64,000 nt of DNA from Tamarix chinensis (Eukaryota > Streptophyta > Magnoliopsida > Caryophyllales > Tamaricaceae): contig CM060173.1 in NCBI GenBank assembly GCA_030549775.1, positions 35,649,110 through 35,713,109 of the forward strand, written 5' to 3'. Within the stretch, counting starts at the first letter, position 1. Every line of letters begins with the position of its first letter. Under the pieces are notes generated by a model, which had not been told where the DNA came from, made no database searches, and was given only the letters and a program-made list of their open reading frames with translations. Shown here piece by piece: positions 12,440 to 23,939 of the stretch. The translations under genes were made by a program, and so were the position numbers.

Positions 12440-13311
12440 GAGATGGTTCTAACTCTGTTGGAATCTAGGTGGCCTCCAACACTCAACCGCTCTATGACCC
12501 GCCTTTTTATAATTTAGGCAAGTAACCAACCTGCTTACACAAATCCTGCCTGGGTGGTTCCGACCAAAACTCCTGCAAACTAAGCCTCTTCGGGGCCCTT
12601 GGCTTCTACTAGGATCCTTCGATGGGGGCCTCCTTGCTTCTCCAATTCTAGGCTGGGTCCCACTCCTAGAGCTTTGACCATCGGGCTTCACCTTTCCAAG
12701 GATGGTGGTCTACTCATGAACCAATGTGTATGCTATGCAAGCACGCTCGTATAGGGATGTGAGATCTATGAAAGGCACTGCATCCATCATATGGCGGATG
12801 CTGAAATTTAGTCCCTATTCAAACTAAAAGACCACAATAGTCATTGGCGGCAATCCCTAGAGCAAACCAGAGAAACTTAACAAAACAGGCATGATACTAA
12901 TGGACTATCATTGGTCCCTATGTGAGCTGCTCAAACACTCGGAGCTTGTCCTTCCTTAGGCTCTCGGAATAGAATCTGGTGCAGATGGTGGCCTTAAAAG
13001 ACTCCTATAAAGCAGAGGACCGTCTCGGGCATGATACTCCTCCCACCAGGTGTTTGCTATGCCCCAGAGGAAGAAAGCTGCAATGTTGCGCCGCCTGTCT
13101 GGTGGACAATCCACAGCCTCAAAGGTGCGATCCAGATCTGGAATCCACCCCTCTAGGACCATTAGGTTCTCCTCACCAGAATATGTTGGAGGGTGGTGTC
13201 CGGTAACCCTCTGAAGCCAGTCTTCTCCGGCGTTTTGAGAACTCTTGGTGAACTCCAAGATGGCTGTGACAGCCTCCTCTAATCTATTAATCCTTCTGTT
13301 CGCTGCCATTT
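12440..13311 (-). pseudogene. Gag remnant with damaged zinc knuckle
   Basis: The probable start is MAANRRINRLEEAV at 13311 on the minus strand, although the open frame extends upstream to 13444. The capsid-like part contains GEDWLQRVTGHHPPTYSGEE and DRTFEAVDCPPDRRR, close to the gag copies at 22533 and 20187. The knuckle region at about 12550-12490 reads CLNYKKAGHRAVEC: the second Cys of CX2CX4HX4C is now Tyr, while the copy near 21740 keeps Cys. The frame is broken between about 12955 and 12690. Confidence 0.8.
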
Positions 13312-13544
13312 GGCTACACAAAAAGAAAATTTTAGAAACAAACCCACTGGTTCGGAACCATGTTAGCAAGATCTCCCCCTTTTTGGGGAAAAGCCCTAAT
13401 CTACCCTTATACTCCTCACCATGGCCAGCCTCTGAAATTTTCAAATAGAGAGATTTTCAGAGCGAGAAATTCTTTTCAAAATTAAATAAAGACTTCATAA
13501 ATCAAATTATTTTTCAAAAGCGAGCGTGGTCAACAAGACCAACC

Positions 13545-13556
13545 GCTCTGATACCA
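13545..13556 (-). other. Primer binding site, initiator tRNA-Met type
   Basis: The minus-strand sequence is TGGTATCAGAGC, three bases from the LTR end GGGGTGTTACA. This is the common plant gypsy primer site complementary to the 3' end of initiator tRNA-Met. Confidence 0.85.
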
Positions 13557-13559
13557 ACT

Positions 13560-14965
13560 TGTAACACCCCAAAATATACTATTTTTTTTCAAAACCTTTA
13601 AATTTCAAACCTATAAATTATGCGGATGCTACCGCCACACTTAGTACTAGATCGATTCACTCCTACCGTTCCAGTACCAAGTGCTAAGGCTAAGAAAAAC
13701 ATTGCCATCATCACACATTAATACATAAATTAAAGTTCGCAAATCAATAATCAGAGTACGCATGAGTTTTACATAATCTAAAATATGAGAGATAGTTCTT
13801 CAGAGAACAAAAATAGCTACAATATTAAAATTGTTTTTGGAGTTTCAAACATAGTTAAAAGAGAAAGGGAATAATCATCTCAAAATGGAAAACCGGCCAT
13901 GCCACTCTAAGGACTTGATCCAGCCCAAATCATCACTTGGCCCCACCTAGTGTCCCATAGACATCAATGGCATCAAAGAAAGCATCACCTACCTACAACA
14001 CATCAGACGGGCCTTCTGCTCGTGGGAATGAGCAGCACCCATAAAAAGGTTGATTAGTATGCTACGTACTAAGTAAGGTAACCGAGCACTAAGGCCAACA
14101 CACAAGTACATAAAATCATGCAAGATAATAATCAACTTACACATTCAAACCCACAGGTATAATATATAAGGTCATGCAGAAGATTATATAGCTTATAAAT
14201 GATCAAGCCTGACATAAAGACCCAAATAGTCTAGATTAATTATTTAATTAATCTCTTATAGAAATTCGATTCACACTATGACTTTTATCAAATCTATGCA
14301 AGTACAGGAACCTCCCACTGTTTTAATAGGTGGGTCGGTCACTTGCCGGACAACAAGTCCACACCACTATTATTTGCCGGTGGATCAGTCACTTGCAAGA
14401 CAACATGTCCACACCACTATTCCAAACTGGTGGATCGGATCGGTTCCTACTCACATTGTGTTCCACTATAAGTAATTAGTACCATTTAAGTGCCTTCACA
14501 AACTCTGATTTGCGCTTATAGAGCTCGGGATCCCCCACTATTATTACCGGTGGGCTGGTTACTTGCGGGACATCAGGTCCACACCACTATTATTTTCCGG
14601 TGCATCGGTCACTTGCCGGACAACACGTCCACACCACTATTTCTAACTGTTAGATCGGCTGGACCGGACTCAATAATTTTTCACTTTAAATGATTAGAGT
14701 CTTAAGTATTTTATTCAAAAGCTTTCACCCAGACATATATGGCTGACTCCTATAATTCTTATCCTCCCAACTCTAGTTGACCACCACAACCGTAGTTAAC
14801 CATAGCATACACTAACACGCATGCAAACCCTAACTCCCATGCAAACCCTAACTTTATGCAAACCCTACTTCCATGCAAACCCTAGCTCCATGCAAACCCT
14901 ACTTCCATATAAACCCTAACACCATGCAAACCCTACTTCCATACAAACCCTACTTCCATGCAAAC
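13560..14965 (-). repeat. 5' LTR of the Tekay-like element, first part
   Basis: It starts TGTAACACCCC on plus and matches 4528 to about 5940, with roughly 10% differences by eye. It stops abruptly inside the CAAACCCTAAC minisatellite, where the nested element begins with its own TGTAACACCCC. The LTR resumes at 22919. Confidence 0.85.
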
Positions 14966-17900
14966 TGTAACACCCCAAAATTTACAACTGAAAATTTTCG
15001 TTTACATAGTTAAGTGCGGAAGCTAAAACAATAAAAACAAAGGGTGTTACCACCACACTTGGTACAAGTCTGGTTTCCTCTACCATTCTCATACCAAGTG
15101 TTAAGGCTAAAATCATTAATTCGCTTAAATTAATATCATGATTACAGAAATCAGGATAGAGAGAACGTTAGATAATTACTGCTAATTAAAAATGACATTA
15201 GTAGTTTACAAAACTCGAGAGAGAAATTATAGGAGGACACGAGGGTCCAAATACAACCGGAAATAAGACAACAAACACCGGATAGTCTAACACTCCCGAA
15301 TCCGAACTATCAGAATTTGACTAAGCTCAGAGGTTGACCTGCAAAGTCCACTGCCCATTGAATAGGCAGAGGCCCACAAAAATGAACCCTTCAATATTGC
15401 GGTACTGAGCAACTCTTTATACCAAACTAATACGATAAATCAGCATGGAACACATGCAAGGTATACAATTAACATAGTATAAGATATATACATATAAATA
15501 CGATGATTGAGATATAATAATCACTCAGATGATTGATTTCCATCAAAGTCACATACTACTCATTTCCATTCATTTGATACAGTCGAACTTATTATTGAAC
15601 ATCCCAGAAATACTGTATGAGTAATAATTAAAACCCAACTTCAGTATAATTCATGTCTCAGCATACATCCCAAACAATCATATACATCACAAGCATGTTC
15701 ACAGGTATAATTTACTAAGATTCATATCATCCCAAGCATACTTACAGGTACAACATAATAAATCCATAACGTCACAGGTAACTTACAGATACAGCATAAT
15801 AAGACCCATAATATCACAGGTATGCTCACAGACATAAAACCAACATAGGTAGGCATGAAGGCCGCTACCAAATCCACAGGTAGGCACAAAGACTACTACC
15901 AAAACCACAAAAAACCTCAGGTAGGCACTAAGGCTGCTACCAAAAACACAGAAAACCTTAGGTAGGAACAAAGGCTGCTATCGAAACCTTACAAAACCTC
16001 AGGTAGGCACAAAGGCTACTACCGAAACCACAAGTAGGCACTAAGGCTACTACCCAAACCTCAGGTAGGCACGAAGGCTACTACCGAACCACAAGTAGGC
16101 ACGAAGGCTACTACCGAAACCTCAGGTAGGCATGAAGGCTACTACCGAACAATCCAATAATGCGATAATCATTATTTTCATCAAATCATGTCATTTCCAT
16201 TTTATTTTATTTATCGAGGAGAGATCAATCAACCTAGAGACACAAAGGTACTCTAGTCATACCAACGCAACAAGGCAACACAGTATCCTACCGACTATAA
16301 ATCCATGGACACAAAGGTACCCTAGTCGCACTGGTACACGAAGGTAACACAATACCCTACCGACAAGGATACCTAATCCATAAGTATGCATACCCCCTAT
16401 TAGTCTCCATAACAAAATAGAGTAAGATGTAGGGCCTGACTGGGGCACTAAGGCACACCAGAAAAAATCCATATCAACCGTGGGCTAAACCACGTCTTTA
16501 GGGTAGCAAACCCTAGGAGCCACCATCCCCGATCTCGAGGTCTTTCACTTTAAGTATTAGTATTTTATTAAGGTGACCACGAAATCACATAGAATACAGA
16601 TAAATTCAATTCTCATACTTAACTGTTCTTACTTATTTCCAATCATTCGAGACAACAATAATCAAGGTCAAGTTTGAAGCCAACATTAAAATATACTAAG
16701 GCCATCCTAGAATCAATTATTCACATTTGGATACTTTAGGTCAAAACGACCAAAATACCCTTGAGACTAAAAATTCATAGATTATCATCTATTTAAATAC
16801 TATTCTATTTTATTTATTTATTTGCCATGAAAAGGCTAAAACACAATAATTAAATAATTCATTACACAATTTTAATTTTCAGATATGTCAAATGACCATT
16901 TTTCCCTTATACATAATTTTACACATAAAATCCTTTTCCACACCTTTAATCCATCCAAAACACATACTCACATACTCAACAACAACTAATACATATTAGA
17001 GATGATTTTCAAGATAAATATCATAATACATAAAAATTACTAAATTGCCCTTAGGGCACACATCCATAATAATCATTCTATAATTATTTATAAGCATGCT
17101 CAACATATTATTTTACACATAATTATCATACAAGTTATTTTTCCATCAATAAAATTATTTTAATCATACTTTCATACCAGACATAATTTATATTAGATAA
17201 CATGCTCGTTTATCGGTTTTTATAACAATAATAATAATTAACACATAATTATATTGAAATAAATCATGCTTAACATATTTCATCAACCAAAAACCCTAAT
17301 GTATTATCACGCAATATTTATAATTTCAGTAAGGTATAACGGTTACCTGAATTTCAGCAAAAACACAAAAATAACGGTATCCTACTAAATTTATCGGATC
17401 CTGCTAATCAACCTTTCGTACCTAAAAATAATACCAAAATTATCGAATTAATATCTATCAGATTAAATAATAATTATAATATAAAAATATTTATTTTTCA
17501 AAAATTACTAAAATACCCTTACACTTTAAATGGGTACCAAAAATATATATATATATATATAATTTTTTTTAAATACACATAACTCACGCTGCATGCGTAG
17601 CATGAGCCACGCACATGAAGGAAGGGGGTTGGCCGGGTGAGAGTAAGCCGGTAAGACAGGGAAGGAAAAAGGGTGGCAGAGGTGGTGGTTGGCCGGCGGT
17701 TGTTGGTGGCTGGCTAGCGGTTGTTGGTTGGCTACGGGGATGGTGGATGGAAGTGGCAAGGGACGCTGGATGACGCAACGTAGAGGGAGGAGGCTAGCTC
17801 GACGGGGTGCTGGGAGGCTGCGTTGGACTGTTGGGTGTTGGATTCACTGGGTCGAGGGTGGCTGGGCTTGTGCGGTTGGTGTGGGTTGGTGCTGCGGACG

Positions 17901-18999
17901 GTGGAGATAGCTATGTAGGCTGGGCTGCGGTGGTCGAAAGGCGCAGGAGGAGAGGGAAGGGTTGCGTGCGGCACTGCTCGGCTGAAATGGTTGGCCGGGT
18001 GAGCTCGTTGGTTGCTACGGGTTGTGGTGGTGTTACAGGACGAGAGGGAGGTGTAAGGTCTGCATGCGATGGGCATGCAGAGAGGGGCTGTTTGGGTGTG
18101 CTGGACGGGAAGTGTTGCCGGGGCTGCTAGATGTGAAGTGGTAGTCAGGGGTGCTTAGGGTGGGTTTCCGAGAGAAACTAGGAGAGAGTTGGGAGGAACA
18201 GTGGGTCGGGGCCGGGAGAAGGTCCATGCAGGTGGTTGTTTGGCAATGGTTGGTGGCTGGAGTGTGGCGTTGGTGCTGCTCGGGAGAAAAATAGGGTGCT
18301 GGTCAGGGGAGCTGCATTGGACAAGAGGGAGGTGTTGGGGCTGGACGACGGGGTGTTGTGCGATGTGTAAGGGTGTTGTGTGCATGTGTATATGTGAAAT
18401 GAAAGGGGGGGCTGTTTGGGTTGGTCGGGTTGGTTCGGTGATGGTGTTGTGTGCGTGTGTATATGTGTATAATGTGCAGAGTGTGTAAGTATGTAGCGTG
18501 GATATCTGTATATAAATGCACAGCGAAGGGAATAGAAAAATCTTCCGAAGAAATATTTGGGCAGGCGGAGGGTAGAGTAGAGGTAAATTAATAGCACCAG
18601 ATAAGAGTTTATTTATTTAGTTTTAAATTTAATTTAGGTAGATTAAAATATCAAATATAAAAATAGTTCGGTAAAAATTATTTGAATTAGGATAGATTTT
18701 AAAAATAATCGAAAAGAGTAAAATAATCAAAAATAATTCTTAGAAATTATTTTTAGGTTACAGATCAAAATAATATTAATAAAATAATTTAAAATAATAT
18801 TTATGGGTAAAAATTATGATTAATTTAAATAATCTAATCTCTATCAAAATTTTAACCTGACTAAATTTATAATTAAACCATCTAAATAACACGAAAAATA
18901 ATAATACTTTTAAAATTTAACCTCCTAAAATAATAATAATAACTAATCTTACAAATATTAATTTATAATTATGGTTTTGAAAAACGGGGTATTACATCA
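14966..18999 (-). repeat. Complete 3' LTR of the nested element (4034 bp)
   Basis: It starts TGTAACACCCC and ends GGGGTATTACATCA on plus. The first 730 bp align with 20455-21184 with roughly 5% differences and a small indel. It holds a minisatellite (15835-16150), a TA run (about 17543-17561) and a GC- and GT-rich block (17600-18520). Open frames in the GC-rich block, on both strands, are compositional and not genes. Confidence 0.8.
15835..16150. repeat. Minisatellite of about 30-40 bp, AGGTAGGCAC-AAGGCTACTACC
   Basis: About nine units of AGGTAGGCACNAAGGCTACTACC plus a variable AAACC(T/A)CA spacer lie in tandem. A diverged inverted version (TTGGTAGGTGCC, then TGTCCTACC) occurs in the solo LTR near 46885-46910, linking the two LTR families. 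Confidence 0.8.
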
Positions 19000-19012
19000 C
19001 TAACCCCTTAAA
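19000..19012 (-). other. Polypurine tract of the nested element
   Basis: On minus the sequence before LTR start TGATGTAATACCCC is AAGGGGTTAG, preceded by GAAGTCTGTTTTT. It is a better purine tract than that of the outer element. Confidence 0.6.
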
Positions 19013-20187
19013 AACAGACTTCGTCCCCAAAGTCTATGCCTAACCACTCGAAAACGCACTAGGATACACAAGGTACTTGGGGGAGCAACTACCCCCTTAA
19101 AAACAGAAAACCCTATTAACGAGAGAATGCCACGAAAACATGCAAGGCATGAACCAAAAACTCGAATAGACCGAGGAAAATATGACAGCTTACCAAAAGG
19201 AGAAACACTGGGATCAAGCACCTGTTGATCTGCTTATTTTGGATTGGCCTATTGAATAGCTCCAAACGTCAGGTCCTGCTAAACTCTGTCGTGGGGTGCG
19301 TTATAGCACTCAAAGCTCCTGTGTCTGAGTTGACCGCAGTCATGAATCTGAATCAACTTTCCCACACAATCCTTGCCTAGATGATCTCGTCTGCAACGAC
19401 GACAGTGGTAGTGTTGGGTTGGTATCTAACTAGCTTTGTTACGGGAACCATTTTGACCCTTTTGCCGTCGACCAGAAGTCTGGTGCTGAATGTTGGAAAC
19501 TCTGGCACTATGGTGCTGATTCTTTTCTCTGGAATCCTGGACATCGGGTTTCCTCTTACCCAAAATTGAAGTCTCTTCCTAAACTAAAGTGGCGGCGACA
19601 CACGCGCACTCATACAATGTAGCCAAGTCATGGAAAGCAACTACACCCATCATCTTTCAAATGCTGAAATGAAGTCCTTGCTTGAATTGGAAGACAGCAG
19701 TAGTCTCACTAGCGGCTATACCTGGAGCAAACATCAACAACTCTGTAAACCGCACGTGGTACTCTCGAACCGTCAGACTTCCCTGAGTTAACTGCATAAA
19801 CTCTTTGAGCTTGCCCCTTTTGAGACTCTCGGTGTAGAAACGTGAACGAAGTGCTCTCTTAAAGTCTTCCGAAGGTAGTGGCGGTCCTCCTTAAACATGA
19901 AAACCTACCCACCATGCGTCTGCGGGTTCATGGAGAAAATACGCCGCTATGCTAGCCTTTCTCTCTTCTAGACAATCGACTACCTCAAATGTCCTATCAA
20001 AATCCCGAATCCATCCTTCTAGGATAACAGGGTCTTCCTCTCCAGCGTAAGTCGGCGGATGATGAATCAAAACTCTTTGAAGCCAATCCTCTCCGATACC
20101 CTCCTGTGGGTGATATGGAGGTGGTGGAGGCTGAGACTGAGGTTGAGACAGACGTTGAACGAACTTCATAAAAGCCTCAAATTCCAA
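19013..20187 (-). pseudogene. Gag remnant of the nested element; no pol
   Basis: The clearest part is 20187-19891 on minus: MEFEAFMKFVQRLSQPQSQ, a Pro-rich linker, then GEDWLQRVLIHHPPTYAGEE and DRTFEVVDCLEERKA. This matches the capsid-like core of the other two gag copies in the nest. The frame then breaks; further gag similarity continues to about 19660, and a Cys/His-rich stretch near 19300-19400 is a probable decayed zinc knuckle. The sequence passes directly to the tail preceding the polypurine tract (19000-19060) with no protease, RT or integrase. The whole internal region is only 1.45 kb, so pol was lost, probably before or at the time of insertion. Confidence 0.75.
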
Positions 20188-20439
20188 ATGGCCGATACGT
20201 TCACTTAGGTCATGCTGAACAAGCTATAAAAAAGAAAACATGTTAAGAAAGATCCTATCTTACTAGCACATAACACATAAGCATAATGCAATTACCACTT
20301 AGTCTACCCACACTCGAATACTCACAAGACTAATCCGGGTTTAAAATCACTGAAAGAAGGTAAATACATTTTCCGGTTGAAACATTAAGGACCGTGAGAA
20401 CCGAATCTCTACCCGAAACCTGATTCTCAAAAACCAAAA

Positions 20440-20451
20440 GCTTTGATACCA
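20440..20451 (-). other. Primer binding site, initiator tRNA-Met variant
   Basis: The minus-strand sequence is TGGTATCAAAGC, one base different from the canonical TGGTATCAGAGC, three bases from LTR end GGGGTGTTACA. The same variant is used by the young gag-only element at 51354-51365. Confidence 0.8.
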
Positions 20452-20454
20452 ACT

Positions 20455-21184
20455 TGTAACACCCCAAAATTTACAACTGAAAAATTTTGTTTACAGAGTT
20501 AAGTGCGGAAGCTAAAACAATAAAAATAAAGGGTGTTAACGCCACACTTGGTACAAGTCTGGTTTCCTCTACCATTCTCATACCAAGTGTGAAGGCTAAA
20601 ATCATTAATATGCTTAAATTAATATCATGATTACAGAAATCAAGATAGAGAGAACGTTAGATAAATACTGCTAATTAAAAATGACATTAGGAGTTTACGA
20701 AACTCGAGAGAGAAATTATAAGAAGACACGAGGGTCAAAATATAACCGGAAATAAGACAACAAAAGAAACACCGGATAGTCCTACATTCTCGAATCCAAA
20801 CTATCATAATTTGACTAAGCTCAGAGGTTGACCTGCAAAGTCCACTGCCCATTGAATAGGCAGGGGCCCACAAAAATGAGCCCTTCAGTACTACGGTACT
20901 AGCAACCCTTTATACCAAACTAATATGATAAATCAGCATGGAACACATGCAAGGTATACAATTAACGTAGTATAAGATATATACATATAAATACGATAAT
21001 TGAGATACAATAATCACTCAGATGATCAATTTCCATCAAGGTCACATACTACTCATTTCCATTCATTTGATACAACCAAACTTATTATTGAACATCCAAG
21101 AAATATTGTCTGAGTAATAATTAAAACCCAACTTCAGCATAATTAATGTCTTAGCATACATCCCAAACAATCATATACATCAAA
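20455..21184 (-). repeat. 5' LTR of the nested element, truncated
   Basis: It starts TGTAACACCCC and follows 14966-15690 closely. Similarity stops at CATATACATCA, after which protease sequence of the outer family begins. The remaining 3.3 kb of this LTR are missing apart from the 150-bp piece at 22769-22918. Confidence 0.8.
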
Positions 21185-22768
21185 TACCTCAAAATTGTTC
21201 AAGTCCATCGAAATGAGATCTACTAGGAAGTTGACCCCGCCTATATCTAAGGCCACATCGGAAAACATTCGACTACATTCCATCCTGTCACCCAACAGAA
21301 GCATCACAAATAACTCTACTCTAGCAGATGGTGACAGTCCAGCCTTAGCAGTAAATGCAGATGATATAAAAGACAACATGGCACCCGAGTCAAATAGAAT
21401 ATACGTTGTTATAGAATAAATGGTGAACATACCCGTAACAACATCCAGCTGACGGTATGCCTCTGCCTAATTGATGACATTCAGGCGTCCTCCTAACAAG
21501 CCTCCCTTCTGAGGATAAGGCCTAGATCCCTGAGGTCTTCCCCCTTTCTCTTGAACCGGGGCACTAGATGGAGCAAGTACTCTCTGATAGTACTGCTGGG
21601 ATGAATTCTAGTGGTGTTGCTAGTATGCTTCCTGTTGCGGCATCAGTGCTCCTCCCTGTTGAGATGGTTGGTTCTAACTCTACTAGAATCTAGGAGGCCT
21701 CCAACGCTCTACCGCTCTGTGACCCGCCTTTCCACAATTTAGGCAAGTAACCAGCCTGCCTACACAATTCCTGCCTGGGTGGTTCCGACCACAACTCCTA
21801 CAAACTAAGCCTCTTGGGGGCCCTTGGCTTCTACTAGGATCCTTCGGTGGGGGATTCTATGCTTCTCCAATTCTAGGCTGGGTCCTACTCCCAAAGCTCT
21901 GACCATCGGGCTTCCTCTTCCCAAGGATGGTGGCCTCCTCATGAACCAATGTGTCTACCATGCAAGCACGCTCGTATAGGGATGCGAGATCTGTGAAAGG
22001 CACTGCATCCATCATACGGTGGATGCTGAAATTTAGTCCCTATTCAAACTGAAAGACCACCATAGTCATTCGCAGCAATCCTTAGAGCAAACCAGAGAAA
22101 CTTAACAAAGCAGGCGTGATACTGATGGATTATCATTGGTCCCTACGTGAGCTGCTCAAACTCTCGGAGCTTGTCCTTCCTTAGGCTCTCGGGATAGAAT
22201 CTAGTGCAGATGGCGGCCTTAAATGCCTCCCATGAAGCCAGAGGACCGTCTCGGGCATGATACTCCTCCCACCAGGTGTCTGCTACGCCCAGAGGAAGAA
22301 AGCTACAATGATGCGACGCCTATCTGGTGGACAATCAACAGCCTCAAAGGTGCGATCCAAATATAGAATCCACCCCTCTAGGACCACTGGGTTCTCCTCA
22401 CCAGAATATGTCGGAGGGTGGTGTCCGGTAACCCTCTGAAGCCAGTCTTCTTTGGCATTTTGAGAACTCTCGGTGAACTCCAAGAAGGTTGTGACAGCCT
22501 CCTCTAATCTGTTAATCCTTCCGTTTGCTGCCATTTGGCTACACAAAAAGAAAATTTTAGAAACAAACCCACTGGTTCGGAACCATGTTAGCAAGATTTC
22601 CCCCTTTTTAGGGAAAAGCCCTAATCTACCCTTATACTCCTCACCATGGCCAGCCTCTGAAATTTTCAAATAGAGAGATTTTTCGAGCGAGAAATCCTTT
22701 TCAAAATTAAATAAAGACTTCATAAATTAAATTATTTTTCAAAAGCGAGTGTGGTCAACAAGACCAAC
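21185..22768 (-). pseudogene. Gag-protease fragment of the outer family, inside the mosaic
   Basis: It aligns with about 11965-13542 over its whole length and on the same strand. Gag starts at about 22533 (MAANGRINRLEEAV; the open frame extends to 22723 and down to 22283). The zinc-knuckle region near 21700-21790 keeps both Cys. The protease keeps YILFDSGAMLSFISSAF with D-S-G-A. It is less decayed than the copy in the outer element. It lacks everything after protease, and its leader stops at AAGACCAAC just short of the primer site. The short open frame 21430-21143 is a chimera of protease and LTR. Confidence 0.8.
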
Positions 22769-22918
22769 TGTGATGTGTAAGGGTGTTGTGTGCGTGTGTA
22801 TATGTGAAATGAAAGAGGGGTTGTTTGGGTCGGTCGGGTTGGTTCGGTGATGGTGTCGTGTGCGTGTATATATGTGTATAATGTGCAGAGTGTGTAAGTA
22901 TGTAGCGTGGATATCTGT
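22769..22918. repeat. 150-bp LTR fragment of the nested element
   Basis: It matches about 18357-18510 of the complete LTR (GATGTGTAAGGGTGTTGTGTG at the left, GTAGCGTGGATATCTGTA at the right) in the same orientation. Its left edge joins gag leader sequence and its right edge joins the resumed outer LTR. Confidence 0.8.
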
Positions 22919-23898
22919 AACTCCTTACAAACCCTAACTCCTTACAAGCCCCAAGTCCATGCAAACCCTAACACCATGCAAACCCTAACTCAATGCAAAC
23001 CCTAACTCCTTGTAAACCCCAACTATATGCAAACCCTAACTCCACATTATTACACTCCCCATCATTATTTTACAAAACCTATCATGCATGTCTTATGGGC
23101 CACACCCTACCACAATAATAACACAACCCATACACATAATACTCATAGCACAATTTAATGCACGATCTTCCCTCAACTCCATATCATGTTGCATATCTGA
23201 CAGTTATACAATTACACATAAAGTACAATATAATTTCATATCACATGGCATGCATGGCATATAAACACATAACACACAAACGGCCTTAGTTACTCCCTAC
23301 CTAAAACGTCACCGGTCTTGGAGCACGCTCCTATACCTTTTTAGGACTTTGACTGGTCTCACCTATTATGAGTGAAAAACTAGAATTAGGTTCCCTCCTA
23401 AAAATACTATTATTTACTAACTTATCCCGAGACTACGTTTTAAAATAAAATAATACTATACTAATAATAACTACATGAAATAATACCAAAAATGCTAATA
23501 ACATTGTTAATATGATTCAAACGTATGGTGGTATAAGGGCTTCTATCCTCCACCCTTAGTAATACTAAAAATATCATTAAAAAATTATTAATAAAAATAG
23601 TACTAATAATAATAATTGAATTATAAAATAATAATAATAATAATGAAATGACTTAAACAAAAAATTAATATAAGGTAGGGTTTTCAACCCTACCTTAAAA
23701 TAGTCAAAGTACCATTAGTAATAATAATAATAATATAAACACATATTATTTATAATAATATTAAAAATAATGATGATGATGATAATAATAATAGTAGTAG
23801 TAATAATAATATTAATAATAGAAATGATAGTAATCTACTTATTTAAGTAAAATAGGTCTCGACCACCTAAGTAAATAATAGTAATAGTAATAATAGTA

Positions 23899-23939
<41 letters not shown>

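Larger units (their letters stand above)
14966..22918 (-). mobile_element. Nested gag-only long-LTR element with a mosaic right end
   Basis: It was inserted into the minisatellite of the outer 5' LTR. It has a complete 4034-bp LTR (14966-18999), a short 1.45-kb internal region with only gag remains (19000-20454), a primer site (20440-20451) and a partial second LTR (20455-about 21184). Instead of the rest of that LTR there follow a gag-protease piece of the outer family (about 21185-22768) and a 150-bp LTR fragment (22769-22918). No target duplication is found, because the right end is rearranged. Lacking protease, RT and integrase, it resembles gag-only terminal-repeat (TR-GAG) or LARD-type derivatives. 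Confidence 0.7.

Noticed and set aside
15835..16150. CRISPR-like array
   Set aside because: Direct units of uneven length without unique spacers, inside a plant LTR; it is a minisatellite.
17526..18597. Cluster of overlapping open frames on both strands
   Set aside because: They arise from a GC- and GT-rich LTR segment with few stops; no motif, no consistent frame, and the homologous fragment at 22769-22918 breaks them.
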